64,000 nucleotides of DNA, from positions 114,392,021 to 114,456,020 of the forward strand of contig OW240921.1 of NCBI GenBank assembly GCA_933207985.1. Direction: 5' to 3'. The stretch is from Pelobates cultripes. Lineage: Eukaryota; Chordata; Amphibia; Anura; Pelobatidae. Both the position numbers and the translations under genes were made by a program. The notes beneath the pieces are model-generated. The model saw only the letters and a program-made list of their open reading frames with translations. It had not been told where the DNA came from and did no database searches. This document shows positions 32,808-44,289 of the stretch, piece by piece; the first letter of the stretch is position 1; the number at the start of each line of letters is the position of its first letter.

Positions 32808-32957
32808 TGTGCTTGTGCTTTAGGGTGCACACTACAGGAGGGGGAATGAAGAGGATTTATTTTAAATTACAGACTTCAAAGTCAGAATTAAGACCGTATG
32901 GGGATAATGTTTTAAAATTAAATATGAATTTCATTTCATCTTTTCCTAGTTTTAACC
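32808..32957. repeat. Right arm of ~150-bp inverted pair
   Basis: Reverse complement of 30692-30842, including 'cttgtgctttagggtgcaca' and 'aagaccgtatggggataatg'. Such an arm pair could be long terminal inverted repeats of a composite element or a segment duplicated by inversion. Confidence 0.8.
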
Positions 32958-33298
32958 ATTAAAAAAAAATGGTCAACTATATGTACCATTTGATTGTTTT
33001 GGCAAATCTTCACATGCCATTTTCTATTGCATTGCTAGTAAATAATGTCTTTACTTTTTACATGCTGTCATCAGTGCCTGTTATAGCTGTTATAGGTATA
33101 ACAATTATATTAGATATTAATGTGTGTTCACCATGGCAACAAATGGCATATTTAGACAAAGTATTGCATTTGTAGAAATCACAATCGAATTATGACATAT
33201 TTATCATTTTACCCCATTACTTGTTATTGTTTTCCACAAGAATATGGCTCGTGGGATTAAACTGGTATTTAAATAAGAAATAATAAATAAAAACATAC

Positions 33299-33451
33299 CT
33301 GATTTTAGGTCTCTGTAAACTGCTTGCAGAGGAAATGTTACAGCCTCATCAATATACTTTTTTAAAGCATTGGGATCTACAAATTGTTATATATAACCTT
33401 TGCATCAATGTGATCATGATCATAATAGCATTTGCCAGGCATTGGATCCAT
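33299..33451 (-). pseudogene. NNMT-like methyltransferase, first exon with 1-base deletion
   Basis: On the minus strand 'caggATGGATC' begins an exon reading MDPMPGKCYYDHDHIDAKVIY. A one-base deletion moves the frame, which continues as FVDPNALKKYIDEAVTFPLQAV then YRDLKSG, ending at G|GTATGT, a good donor in the same phase as the complete gene. The matching exon at 48689 reads HYHKHEIDSQDIYDTYF then LLDEVFIFPMKAVFN. It encodes the N-terminal cap over the cofactor and substrate pockets. No partner exons 2 or 3 were found nearby. Confidence 0.85.
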
Positions 33452-33659
33452 CCTGGCGTTATTATTCTTTGATTATAATGTTTATATTGTGTAGGGGAAA
33501 GTTGCTAATTAGAAACTGAAACGGTGAGGACAATTTTGATGGAATCAAAACTAAACATTTGTGTGAAGTCTGAGAGCACATTTCCTATTGTATTGGATTT
33601 TGCATATGTGGTTAATATTTATATCTATAGCAGCTCATATTATAATATCATATGCTTAC

Positions 33660-33760
33660 ACAGTCATGGGATTAAACTCTAACATTGATACTAGCAGTTT
33701 ATACAAATGAAATGTTGTTGATCTTTATAAATTGCCATCCCCATATGATTCTTGTTGTTC
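33660..33760. repeat. Copy of the 'aggaataaaaactaaca' foldback family
   Basis: The phrases 'ctaacattgatactagcagtt' and 'gttgttgatctttataaatt' match the arms of the foldback at 47225-47467. Either a half copy of that MITE-like element or part of a segmental duplication of the methyltransferase locus. Confidence 0.65.
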
Positions 33761-33814
33761 TCCATTTGTAGTATTTGTTTTTTAATCTAGATGTCTTAAG
33801 GACATATTACAGGA

Positions 33815-34265
33815 ACACTATAGTCACCAGAACAACTACAGCTTATTGGATTTGTTCTGGCGAGTAGAATCATTACCTTCAGGCTTTTTGCTGAAAACAC
33901 TGTCTTTTCAGAGAAAATCCAGTGTTTACATTACAGCCTAGTGATAACTTCACTGGCCACTCCTTAGATGGCTGTTAGAGAGCCTTCCTGGGTCATGGAT
34001 GTCTAAAATGCATCCAAACATTCAGTATCTCCTCCCTCTGCATGCATACACTGAACTCTCCTCATAGAGATTCATTGATTCAATTCATCTCTATAAGAAG
34101 ATGCTGATTGGCCAGGGCTGTGTTTGAATCATGCTGGCTCTGCCCCTGATTGGCCTCTTTGTCACTCTCAGCCAATCCTATGAGGAAGCATTGTTATGAT
34201 GTCAGCAGACTGCTTGTTTTTCTGAGTCAAATAGCATGCAGAGTTACAGCTTCTGGCTTGAATAC
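33815..34265. mobile_element. Dispersed repeat, probable non-autonomous DNA element
   Basis: It starts 'ggaacactatagtcaccaga' and runs through several 'gattggcc/ccaatc' words. No coding. The start has the look of a terminal repeat, but no matching inverted end was found, so it is probably truncated. Confidence 0.45.
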
Positions 34266-34949
34266 AATAAGATTGTGCTATATTTATGGAGGCTCAAGGG
34301 GCCAATGGGGACTAGATGGTGGTTTTAACACAATCTTCCTGCGAAGGTCAACCCTTACCAGATGGTGCATTTGGTAGAGTGCAACTGGTGCTGATAACTG
34401 ATCAATGGGTTTTCTTTATCCCGGAAATGACTGGTTTGCTTATTGACAAAGCAATTGAAATGAAAATAAGCTTCGTCAAACATGATGAGTAGATGAATAA
34501 AATCATTGTTTTCTTTGGCTAATTTATGGTTCCTTTGTGAATTTACCCATGATGAATCTCCCAAGACTCAGCTATAATATGTACCTGCAACAAAAATTTA
34601 GCTATTAAAAATTTGTTATTTATATGTCAAATTACACTCCACCTTTGCCCATAATTTGTTTCTCTTTTTTGTAATGTGCTAGAATAATCCATCTTTCTGC
34701 CACTTTTTATTTCTCTTACTGATTTTTTGCACCTTTTTTCCTGATGATTTTACTATTGATTACCTTAGGTATAAAACAATACATGCGTACATTGGAATAT
34801 TGTTATTTAACAATTATTGGCTTATTTAGCTTGGTTGCTGCCTCTAAGTGCTGCTTCAAAGTGTGTGCTTGGATTTATTCTGAAGAGTTTTTACTGATTC
34901 TTCAACTGTCTAAGATTTTTCTCAGATTTTTCTTTTTACTGTTAAATAA
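34266..34949. other. Unassigned; 34640-34790 is paralogous to 46800-46950
   Basis: 'cataatttgtttctcttttt', 'taatgtgctagaataatcca' and the following bases parallel 'taatgcaccagaataatcca' and its neighbours on the minus strand at 46.8-46.95 kb (and 55.32-55.47 kb +). This supports an old segmental duplication of methyltransferase-locus flanks. Confidence 0.5.
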
Positions 34950-35385
34950 AAACAGAAACATAGAATGTGACGGTAGATAAGAACCATTCAGCCCATCTAT
35001 TCTGCCCAATTTTCTAAATACTTTCATTAGTCCCTGGCCTTATCTTATAGTTAGGATAGCCTTATGCATATCCCACGCATGCTTAAACTCCTTTACTGTG
35101 TTAACCTCTACCACTTCAGCTGGAAGGCTGCTCTATGCATCCACTACCCTCTCAGTAAAGGAATGCTTCCGGATATTATTTTTAAACATTTGCCCCTCTA
35201 ATTTAAGACCATGTCCTCTTGTTGTGGTAGTTTTTCTTCTTTTAAATATAGTCTCCTCCTTTACTGTGTTGATTCCCTTTATGTATTTAAATGTTTCTAT
35301 CATATCCCCCCTGTCTCATCTTTCCGCCAAGCTATACATGTTAAGTTCCTTTAACCTTTCCTTGTTACAGGTAAGAGTCATCGCT
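34950..35385 (-). mobile_element. CR1-like LINE 3' end with RT C-terminus (second family)
   Basis: Minus-strand reading: LKELNMYSLAERRDRGDMIETF, IKGINTVKEETIF, RGHGLKLEGQMFKNN, SFTERVVDASSSLPAEVVEVNT, then 'FKHAWDMHKAIL' and the non-coding tail. This is the extreme C-terminus of a CR1-like RT. A shorter + strand copy is at 25466-25680. Confidence 0.85.
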
Positions 35386-35544
35386 AGGAAAAAGTTTTTG
35401 ATTGCACAAGGTTTGATTTCCTATTGGTAATTGGTAAGGCAATTGGTAATACCATAGCATATTCATTGATGATGAATTTTGTCAAGTGAATTTCATTCCT
35501 GCAACCTTTACTCGGAATCTATTGCACCATCAAATCTAATGTGC
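35386..35544. other. Unassigned DNA
   Basis: Short AT-rich spacer between the LINE end and an LTR-like block. Confidence 0.3.
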
Positions 35545-36440
35545 TGTTAGGTTCTGTTAAGTTTTTATTTTTAAAGAAACTCGATAGCAGAAATATTTTT
35601 AAATAATTATGTCTCTTTAAGAGAAAAATAATTGAGATGATTTTCCTAGAGACACTTATTTTGAATTAAATTAGGCAAATCGATTATTAGTTATGAACTT
35701 GATTAGCAATAGTCAATTATTGCCAATGTATGAATTTAACGAGATATAGATTTGAAAGTAAAACATTCCTTAGTTCCAGTAATTATATGAGAATGTTAAA
35801 ATAAATAAAGTCCAAGTTCAAGATAAGGATTTCAGCAATTTAGTTAGAGGTTTCATATAATAATGTCCAACAGAATAGATTTAATAATTAGTTAGGTACA
35901 ATTAATAGTAATTGGTTCAGACTTACAGCAGTACTTTCCAAGGAACAATTAACCAATACTCTCTTTGTTGGATTCTCAGAAGTTAAGACATAAGAATCAA
36001 CAGAGAAGGTATGCAGCATGCAAAAGGTTGTTAGCCCTTTGAAGAGTTTGAAATGGTTAAGCAGAAATTGGAGTAAGAAGGGTCTGCTGGCTTGTTTGGA
36101 TAAACAGTGGGACAGGTTCAAAGATGTATGCTGGATAGTTGCAAAATGAATGCTGAGCAGAAGAGAGTTTGCAAGGTCAGTTGTAGAAGCTGAGGTCAGA
36201 ACAATTGAAGGCAACAATGTTGTTCAAGTAGGCAGAGTTTGGTACACAGAGTTTCAGTAAGAGGGGGCTCAGACGGCAGTTTTGAATTGCTCTAGGAAAC
36301 AAAATAACTGAGAGATTTCAAAGCTGCTGTGGCTTCAACAAATCATGGAGGTGTCTGCCGTCAGATGCTGGGGCGGAGCTTAGCGATCAGCAAAACCGGG
36401 AAGTGGCATAAAGGGAATCGCCGATCTTATAATCATGACA
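35545..36440. mobile_element. LTR-like block related to the solo LTR at 44880-45635
   Basis: The right end ('ggggcggagctt', 'accgggaagtgg', 'ataatcatgaca' to 36440) parallels the end of the solo LTR at 45.6 kb ('ggggcggggcgaagctc', 'acccggaagtgg', 'ataacctgaca'). The left boundary is uncertain and I could not find a target duplication. 36317-36440 also lies in the inverted-duplication arm (63877-64000). Confidence 0.45.
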
Positions 36441-36602
36441 TGCACATTCAAATTTATTTGGTTAAGAATGGTGCGCATTAGATTCAAGTGAATATGGTAA
36501 ATTGTGACATTACCCCATTACATGTTTTCCCATGATACATATGGCTCATGTTGTTAGACAGTATCTGCTTTTAATTTAGAAATAATACATTAAAACCCAT
36601 GC

Positions 36603-36741
36603 CTAATTTTAGGAATTTCCTTGAGAGGATTTAAAAAAAAAATCTAATTAATATACTTTTTGGGGGATTTACATAAGTTTTATATAGACTTTTTGCATCA
36701 ATCTGTTCATCGTGATAGTGTTTGCAAAAGCTTGGATCTAT
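36603..36741 (-). pseudogene. NNMT-like first exon, start codon and donor lost
   Basis: Minus strand reads IDPSFCKHYHDEQIDAKSLYKTYV, clearly the same exon as at 48689 (HYHKHEIDSQDIYDTYF) and 33451. The start ATG has become ATA ('gggATAGATCC'), a T-run breaks the frame after 'PKSILI', and the donor is GC ('TTAGGCATGG') where the others have GT. Three separate lesions mark a pseudogene exon. Its mirror copy is at 63576-63714 (+). Confidence 0.85.
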
Positions 36742-37104
36742 CCCGGAATCATTGTTCTTTGATAAGTTGATATGTATTGTAGACTTGAGTACAGCATTAA
36801 AATTCTGTTCACTCATATTTTTTTTTTAGCAAAAATAGAATATTTTTAGGCAATTAAATGTGACACTATGTAGTTCGGCTCTACAGAGTTTCGGTGCCTA
36901 AAATCTGACTTGAAAGTAAATCAGACAAATGGAAAGAGAGCGATAATGGGCTATGGTTATGTGCTGCACAATATATTTATAATATAATATTATCAATATC
37001 TTTTGCTGATAGGAGTTTTTTCTTGACGTTTGGTGAGAAAAAGTAACCCAATGAGAGAAAAAAACAGAAGAAGCATGAAAAAAAAATCACATGACAAATG
37101 CCTA

Positions 37105-37448
37105 CCATTGATTGGAAAAGGCAGGACTGAAAGACAGCATTGAGGCACTAATCCTAGCAACACAGGAACAGGCACTCAGCACCAGATCAATAGAAGCTAA
37201 AGTCCACACTAGGCAAGACCTAAGCTGCAGACTGTGAAAAGAGACCCCTGAGACAGTTCAGCACCCAGTAGCCAGATGCAAGATGTTAGCAGGAACAGTA
37301 TACGCGGAGAGACACAACCAAGTTGCTGGGATAGTAAACCGAAACATCTGCACAGAATATTGATTGGACCTGCCTAAGTCCAGATGAGAGATGCCACAAT
37401 GGGTAGTTGAGAATGATAGGGCTAAGATCCTGTAGGACTTCAAGATCC
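37105..37448 (+). pseudogene. LINE with restriction-like endonuclease, C-terminal part (left half)
   Basis: Plus frame reads KAGLKDSIEALILATQEQAL, then RL.KETPETVQHPVARCKML (remains of a CCHC knuckle), then YAERHNQVAGIVNRNICTEY and WVVENDRAKIL, then DFKI, stopping exactly where the Gypsy LTR begins. The reading resumes at 46380. A CCHC knuckle followed by a PD-(D/E)xK-like domain is the C-terminal layout of non-LTR elements that use a restriction-like endonuclease (R2/R4-type). Several in-frame stops. Confidence 0.75.
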
Positions 37449-38068
37449 TGTCACGGTTCCCGTCTCGCCTCATGGCGCGTTCGCACCCGACTGGCACGAT
37501 CACGCCGACAAGCTGAGTTTACCTGCTCAGCAACAAGTCGGGAACCACTCCTCCAGATCTTCTGGGCAGTTTGCCCAAAACAAAGATCGCACTGACCATG
37601 CGGTCGCGGCCATCAATGGCTCCGACCCCTGGGTTATACGAATGTGCGTGTGATGTCACGATGCCAATGCACACGCACGTTCTGGGGTCAGAGGTCACCC
37701 TCTGACCAATTGCAGTCTACAGAGGGATATATAAATCCCTAAAGCGTCCCAGTACCTTACTCTGTCGTGGTTTCCCCACCTGGTTCCCGAGAGTGCGTTT
37801 ATCTTTGCTATTATTGTGATTTACGGTATTTTGACCTTGGCTGTTCCTGACTATTCTGATTTCTGGTTCCCCTGACATGGTTTGTTTAACGGTATTTGTG
37901 TATTTATGGCTTCCTTGACCTCGGCTTTCCCTTGACCATTTTCTGTCTCTAACGTATTAGTCCGGCTATTCTAAGGACCAGTTTACGTTCTATCCTTTCT
38001 GTTTCTTTCTATATTCTATGTAGATGTTACATAGTTCTGCGTGCTGGACCACACTAGCAGTCGTGACA
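37449..38068 (+). repeat. Gypsy 5' LTR
   Basis: 620 bp, starts TGTCACG and ends CGTGACA. 'gatatataaatccc' near 37724 is the likely TATA region, followed by 'agtaccttactctgtcgtgg'. The middle part is CpG-rich (37590-37690). Aligns with the 3' LTR from 'acaagctgag.ttacctgctc' onward. Confidence 0.9.
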
Positions 38069-38099
38069 TTACGACAGGGCCATGGATCCTGCAGAACTA

Positions 38100-39660
38100 C
38101 AGGGAGTGCAGAATTATTAGGCAAGTTGTATTTTTGAGGATTAATTTTATTATTGAACAACAACCATGTTCTCAATGAACCCAAAAAACTCATTAATATC
38201 AAAGCTGAATATTTTTGGAAGTAGTTTTAGTTTGTTTTTAGTTTAGCTATGTTAGGGGGATATCTGTGTGTGCAGGTGACTATTACTGTGCATAATTATT
38301 AGGCAACTTAACAAAAAACAAATATATACCCATTTCAATTATTTATTATTACCAGTGAAACCAATATAACATCTCAACATTCACAAATATACCTTTCTGA
38401 CATTCAAAAACAAAACAAAAACAAATCAGTGACCAATATAGCCACCTTTCTTTGCAAGGACACTCAAAAGCCTGCCATCCATGGATTCTGTCAGTGTTTT
38501 GATCTGTTCACCATCAACATTGCGTGCAGCAGCAACCACAGCCTCCTAGACACTGTTCAGAGAGGTGTACTGTTTTCCCTCCTTGTAAATCTCACATTTG
38601 ATGATGGACCACAGGTTCTCAATGGGGTTCAGATCAGGTGAACAAGGAGGCCACGTCATTAGATTTCCTTCTTTTATACCCTTTCTTGCCAGCCACGCTG
38701 TGGAGTACTTGGACGCGTGTGATGGAGTATTGTCCTGCATGAAAATCATGTTTTTCTTGAAGGATGCAGACTTCTTCCTGTACCACTGCTTGAAGAAGGT
38801 GTCTTCCAGGAACTGGCAGTAGGACTGGGAGTTGAGCTTGACTCCATCCTCAACCAGAAAAGGCCCCACAAGCTCATCTTTGATGATACCAGCCCAAACC
38901 AGTAATCCACCTCCACCTTGCTGGCGTCTGAGTCGGACTGGAGCTCTCTGCCCTTTACCAATCCAGCCACGGGCCCATCCATCTGGCCCATCAAGACTCA
39001 CTCTTATTTCATCAGTCCATAAAACCTTAGAAAAATCAGTCTTGAGATATTTCTTGGCCCAGTCTTGACGCTTCAGCTTGTGTGTCTTGTTCAGTGGTGG
39101 TCGTCTTTCAGCCTTTCTTACCTTGGCCATGTCTCTGAGTATTGCACACCTTGTGCTTTTGGGCACTCCAGTGATGTTGCAGCTCTGAAATATGGCCAAA
39201 CTGGTGGCAAGTGGCATCGTGGCAGCTGCACGCTTGACTTTTCTCAGCTCATGGGCAGTTATTTTGCGCCTTGGTTTTTCCACACGCTTCTTGCGACCCT
39301 GTTGACTATTATGAATGAAATGCTTGATTGTTCGATGATCATGCTTCAGAAGCTTTGCAATTTTAAGAGTGCTGCATCCCTCTGCAAGATATCTCACTAT
39401 TTTTGACTTTTCTGAGCCTGTCAAGTCCTTCTTTTGACCCATTTTGCCAAAGGAAAGGAAGTTGCCTAATAATTATGTACACCTGATATAGGGTGTTGAT
39501 GTCATTAGACCACACCCCTTCTCATTACAGAGATGCACATCACCTAATATGCTTAATTGGTAGTAGGCTTTCGAGCCTATACAGCTTGGAGTAAGACAAC
39601 ATGCATAAAGAGGATGATGTGGTCAAAATACTCATTTGCCTAATAATTCTGCACTCCCTG
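38100..39660 (-). mobile_element. Tc1-like transposon (DD37E type), left-arm copy
   Basis: Ends CAGGGAGTGCAGAATTATTA and its inverse lie between TA dinucleotides (38098-38099, 39661-39662). Each end also has an inner copy of the 'taattattaggcaac' motif (38288-38307; 39461-39483), the IR/DR layout that binds two transposase molecules per end. It landed just after the sixth codon of the Gypsy gag. Confidence 0.95.
38546..39442 (-). pseudogene. Tc1-like transposase, premature stop
   Basis: 298 codons from MGQKKDLTGSEKSKIV to TSLNSV, then TAG where the right-arm copy has TGG (Trp). DDE residues are present: Asp in LWTDE, Asp in FMQDNTPSH, Glu in PIENLW. The stop lies after the Glu and removes about 40 residues. 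Other differences from the right-arm protein include I17R, C41H, V180L and A239T (right-arm residue first). The missing C-terminus probably abolishes activity. Confidence 0.93.
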
Positions 39661-39662
39661 TA

Positions 39663-39929
39663 TGTACAATTTGCTTTTCTATATACCATTATAGAATATA
39701 GATTCCCTTGGAATTATGAGCATTGTTTTTTCATGCTGAGGAGTGTGTTCCCGTTTTTTAAGATGGCAATAATGTTTATTTTTTATTTTTTATAGACATT
39801 TTTATAGAATGTTACTATATTGTTGGTATTAGACATATGAGTGGTATATGTAAAGATGATTTTACTTATTTATATGCAAGTATTTCCCACAAGATAGACA
39901 AAATGAAAGTGTAAATGACTAATAAGATT
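39663..39929. other. Unassigned segment inside the Gypsy element
   Basis: AT-rich, no coding. It is not gag, so gag was deleted before or when this and the neighbouring CR1-like fragment were placed here. Confidence 0.4.
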
Positions 39930-40690
39930 AGTTTTTCATGATCTCCCTGAAGTAAACCCATGTTGTCTCTGATCTTGAAATCCATGTGTTTTTAGATGTT
40001 CATCAATCCTATCCTTTAACACGGTTTCCATCACTTTCCCCACTACTGAATTAAGGCTTACTGGCCTATAGTTGCCCGACTCCTCCCTATTACCTTTCTT
40101 GTAAATGGGCACAACATTCGCTAACTTCCAATGTTCTGGGACTACTCCTGTTAACAATGATTTGTTAAATAAATCTGTTAATGGTTTTGCTAGTACACCA
40201 CTAAGCTCTTTTAATAGCTTTGGGTGTATTCCATCAGGTCCCATTGACTTATTTGTCTTTACTTTTGACAGTTGAAATAGAACCTCTTCCTCTGTAAACT
40301 CACATGTAATAAATGACTAATTTATCCTTTTTCTCAACTGAGGTCCCTTTCCTTCATTTTCATCTGTAAATACAGAACAAAAATATTCATTGAGGCAGTC
40401 AGCTAGACCTTTATCCTCTTCTACATACCTTCCTTCTTTTGTTTTAACTAATCCTTGTTTTACTTTTCTTTTCTCATTTATGTATCTAAAAAATGTTTTA
40501 CCCCCCTTTTTTTACTGACTGTGCTATTTTCTCTTCTGTGTGTGATTTGGAAGCTCTTATAACTTGCTTAGCCTCTTTCTGCCTAGTCTTATAGATCATT
40601 TTGTCTTCCTCACTCTGGTTTTTTTTTTAATTCCTAAATGCTAACTTTTTGTTTTTAACTATTTTGGCCACATCTGTGGAGTACCACAGT
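39930..40690 (-). pseudogene. CR1-like LINE fragment, linker and start of RT
   Basis: Minus strand: EEDKMIYKTRQKEAKQVIRA, then VEEDKGLADCLNEYFC, then EEEVLFQLSKVKTNKSMGPDGI and LKELSGVLAKPLTDLFNKSL, YRPVSLNSVVGKVMETVLKDRI, ending QHGFTSGRS near 39936. This is the region between endonuclease and RT palm of a CR1-like element, the same family as 7200-10033. The right edge (40690) abuts Gypsy RT without a gap. 40412-40690 is included in the tandem duplication. Confidence 0.85.
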
Positions 40691-42350
40691 GACTATAGCG
40701 GCTTAAATAAGATAACAATTAAGAACGCCTACCCGATCCCCCTTATTTCGGAATTATTTGGCAGGTTAAAAGGTGCCAGAGTATTCACCAAACTCGACCT
40801 AAGAAGTGCATATAACCTAGTCAGAATTAAGGAGGGACACAAGTGGAAAACGGCATTCAGCATCAGAATGGGGCATTATGAGTACCTTGTCATGCCGTTT
40901 GGTTTGTGCAATACCCCAGCAGTATTCCAAGAATTTATAAACGATGCCCTTAGAAAATACCTCCACATGTTCGTACTGGTGTACCTCGATGACATTCTTA
41001 TCTATTCCCCAGACCTGGGTACCCATCACGAACATGTGAAAATCGTGTTAAAAACTTTGCTGGAGAATGGCTTATATTGCAAGTTTGAAAAATGCCAGTT
41101 TGACCAGACTGAAATACAATTCCTTGGATATGTAATATACCCTTCTGGTTTCAAAATGGACCCACGCAAACTGGAGGCAGTATTGCAATGGCCGTTACCC
41201 AAAGGCCTCAAAGCTATACAACGTTTCATAGGATTTGCAACCTACTACCGCAGATTCATTAGGTTTTCCATCTGTGATTGCTCCTATCACCAACCTTACC
41301 TGAAAAGGAGCTAACTGTAATTCTTGGCCCAAGGAGGCAAAAGAGACATTTGATAAATTAAAATCTTTATTTGCTTCTGCACCTGTTTTGACACACCCCG
41401 ATCCTGCCAAACCATTTATTTTGGAAGTTAATGCGTCAGAGACAGGAGTAGGAATCATTCTGTCTCAACGAGAGAGTCCTGATGCACCTTTACATCCCTG
41501 TGGGTTTTTCTCTCAAAAACTAACTACAGCTGAGAAAACTATGACATCGGGAATAGGGAATTACTGGCCATTGTTCTCGCCCTCAATGAATGGAGGCATC
41601 TCTTAGAAGGTTCCAAAGAGCCACTTTCGATTTTTACTGATCATAAGAACTTGGCTTATATTGGGGATGCTAAGAGATTGTCCTCAAGACAGGCTAGATG
41701 GTCGCTATTCCTCTCCCGTTACAATTTTGTCATTACGTACAGACCCGTTCCAAGAACACAAACGCAGATGCGCTGTCTAGACAGTTTAAGACAGATGAGA
41801 TTCCTGAACAAGAGGTATTTCTGATTGTACCTCCTGAGTGTCTTGTTGCTACAATGGTTTCCAAAGTGTCTTCCCCACTCTTATGTGCCATAATAGCAGA
41901 TCAAACTCAGGCACCTGTGGAGAGACCACCGGACAAACTGTTTGTTGCACCATTGTTAAGGACAAAAGTACTTGGGTTATTTCATGATAATCTGACAGCA
42001 AGACATCCTGGAATACATAAAACCCTCTCTGCCATTTCTAGGAAATTTTGGTGGCCAACACTTGATGTCAAAGATTGGGGCACTTAGGGGCATGTCGAAA
42101 ATGTGCTGTCTCTAAAGCCCCTCATAAATCTCCTCCTGGGTTGTTGCAGCCACTTCCAATACCAGACGCTACATGGACCCATCTAGCCATGGACTTCATT
42201 GTAGATCTCTCCAGTTCAAGTGGGTATAACACTATCCTCATGGTTGTGGATAGATTCTCCAAGATGATGCATTTTATACCTCTTAAAAAATTGCCTTCTT
42301 CTCAAGATCTTGTCCAAATATTCTTGAGAGAAATCTTTCGGTTACATGGT
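40691..42350 (+). pseudogene. Gypsy pol: RT, RNase H, start of integrase (first tandem copy)
   Basis: RT reads DYSGLNKITIKNAYPIPLIS, LDLRSAYNLVRIKEG, MPFGLCNTPAVFQEFIN and VLVYLDDILIYS (catalytic YLDD kept). RNase H follows (PFILEVNASETGVGIILSQR; the first Asp is Asn in LEVNAS), then the HHCC region and integrase core (WTHLAMDFIVDLS, VVDRFSKMMHFIPL). Frame breaks near 41314, 41606 and 42087 and a probable loss of the RNase H Asp. Cut at 42350 by the duplication junction. Confidence 0.9.
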
Positions 42351-42629
42351 TATCCTCTTCTACATACCTTCCTTCTTTTGTTTTAACTAATCCTTGTTTT
42401 ACTTTTCTTTTCTCATTTATGTATCTAAAAAATGTTTTACCCCCCTTTTTTTACTGACTGTGCTATTTTCTCTTCTGTGTGTGATTTGGAAGCTCTTATA
42501 ACTTGCTTAGCCTCTTTCTGCCTAGTCTTATAGATCATTTTGTCTTCCTCACTCTGGTTTTTTTTTTAATTCCTAAATGCTAACTTTTTGTTTTTAACTA
42601 TTTTGGCCACATCTGTGGAGTACCACAGT

Positions 42630-44289
42630 GACTATAGCGGCTTAAATAAGATAACAATTAAGAACGCCTACCCGATCCCCCTTATTTCGGAATTATTTGG
42701 CAGGTTAAAAGGTGCCAGAGTATTCACCAAACTCGACCTAAGAAGTGCATATAACCTAGTCAGAATTAAGGAGGGACACAAGTGGAAAACGGCATTCAGC
42801 ATCAGAATGGGGCATTATGAGTACCTTGTCATGCCGTTTGGTTTGTGCAATACCCCAGCAGTATTCCAAGAATTTATAAACGATGCCCTTAGAAAATACC
42901 TCCACATGTTCGTACTGGTGTACCTCGATGACATTCTTATCTATTCCCCAGACCTGGGTACCCATCACGAACATGTGAAAATCGTGTTAAAAACTTTGCT
43001 GGAGAATGGCTTATATTGCAAGTTTGAAAAATGCCAGTTTGACCAGACTGAAATACAATTCCTTGGATATGTAATATACCCTTCTGGTTTCAAAATGGAC
43101 CCACGCAAACTGGAGGCAGTATTGCAATGGCCGTTACCCAAAGGCCTCAAAGCTATACAACGTTTCATAGGATTTGCAACCTACTACCGCAGATTCATTA
43201 GGTTTTCCATCTGTGATTGCTCCTATCACCAACCTTACCTGAAAAGGAGCTAACTGTAATTCTTGGCCCAAGGAGGCAAAAGAGACATTTGATAAATTAA
43301 AATCTTTATTTGCTTCTGCACCTGTTTTGACACACCCCGATCCTGCCAAACCATTTATTTTGGAAGTTAATGCGTCAGAGACAGGAGTAGGAATCATTCT
43401 GTCTCAACGAGAGAGTCCTGATGCACCTTTACATCCCTGTGGGTTTTTCTCTCAAAAACTAACTACAGCTGAGAAAACTATGACATCGGGAATAGGGAAT
43501 TACTGGCCATTGTTCTCGCCCTCAATGAATGGAGGCATCTCTTAGAAGGTTCCAAAGAGCCACTTTCGATTTTTACTGATCATAAGAACTTGGCTTATAT
43601 TGGGGATGCTAAGAGATTGTCCTCAAGACAGGCTAGATGGTCGCTATTCCTCTCCCGTTACAATTTTGTCATTACGTACAGACCCGTTCCAAGAACACAA
43701 ACGCAGATGCGCTGTCTAGACAGTTTAAGACAGATGAGATTCCTGAACAAGAGGTATTTCTGATTGTACCTCCTGAGTGTCTTGTTGCTACAATGGTTTC
43801 CAAAGTGTCTTCCCCACTCTTATGTGCCATAATAGCAGATCAAACTCAGGCACCTGTGGAGAGACCACCGGACAAACTGTTTGTTGCACCATTGTTAAGG
43901 ACAAAAGTACTTGGGTTATTTCATGATAATCTGACAGCAAGACATCCTGGAATACATAAAACCCTCTCTGCCATTTCTAGGAAATTTTGGTGGCCAACAC
44001 TTGATGTCAAAGATTGGGGCACTTAGGGGCATGTCGAAAATGTGCTGTCTCTAAAGCCCCTCATAAATCTCCTCCTGGGTTGTTGCAGCCACTTCCAATA
44101 CCAGACGCTACATGGACCCATCTAGCCATGGACTTCATTGTAGATCTCTCCAGTTCAAGTGGGTATAACACTATCCTCATGGTTGTGGATAGATTCTCCA
44201 AGATGATGCATTTTATACCTCTTAAAAAATTGCCTTCTTCTCAAGATCTTGTCCAAATATTCTTGAGAGAAATCTTTCGGTTACATGGG
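42630..44289 (+). pseudogene. Gypsy pol: RT, RNase H, integrase (second tandem copy)
   Basis: Same content as 40691-42350, including YLDD and the integrase core, but this copy continues into the remaining integrase instead of being cut. It is the copy in line with the rest of the element. Confidence 0.9.

Larger units (their letters stand above)
40412..44289. repeat. Perfect 1,939-bp tandem duplication
   Basis: 40412-42350 and 42351-44289 appear identical base for base; frames repeat at a constant offset of 1939. The unit runs from inside the CR1-like fragment to inside the integrase; the junction 'gttacatgg|ttatcc' shows one or two bases of microhomology. The right arm has only one copy (57975-59913). 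Confidence 0.95.

Noticed and set aside
38598..39406. Plus-strand frames over the Tc1 transposase (74, 78 and 113 codons; mirrored at 60909-61717)
   Set aside because: Shadows of the real minus-strand transposase; low stop density follows its codon usage.
40817..41458. Minus-strand frames of 67-87 codons over Gypsy RT
   Set aside because: Antisense shadows repeated wherever the pol sequence is repeated.
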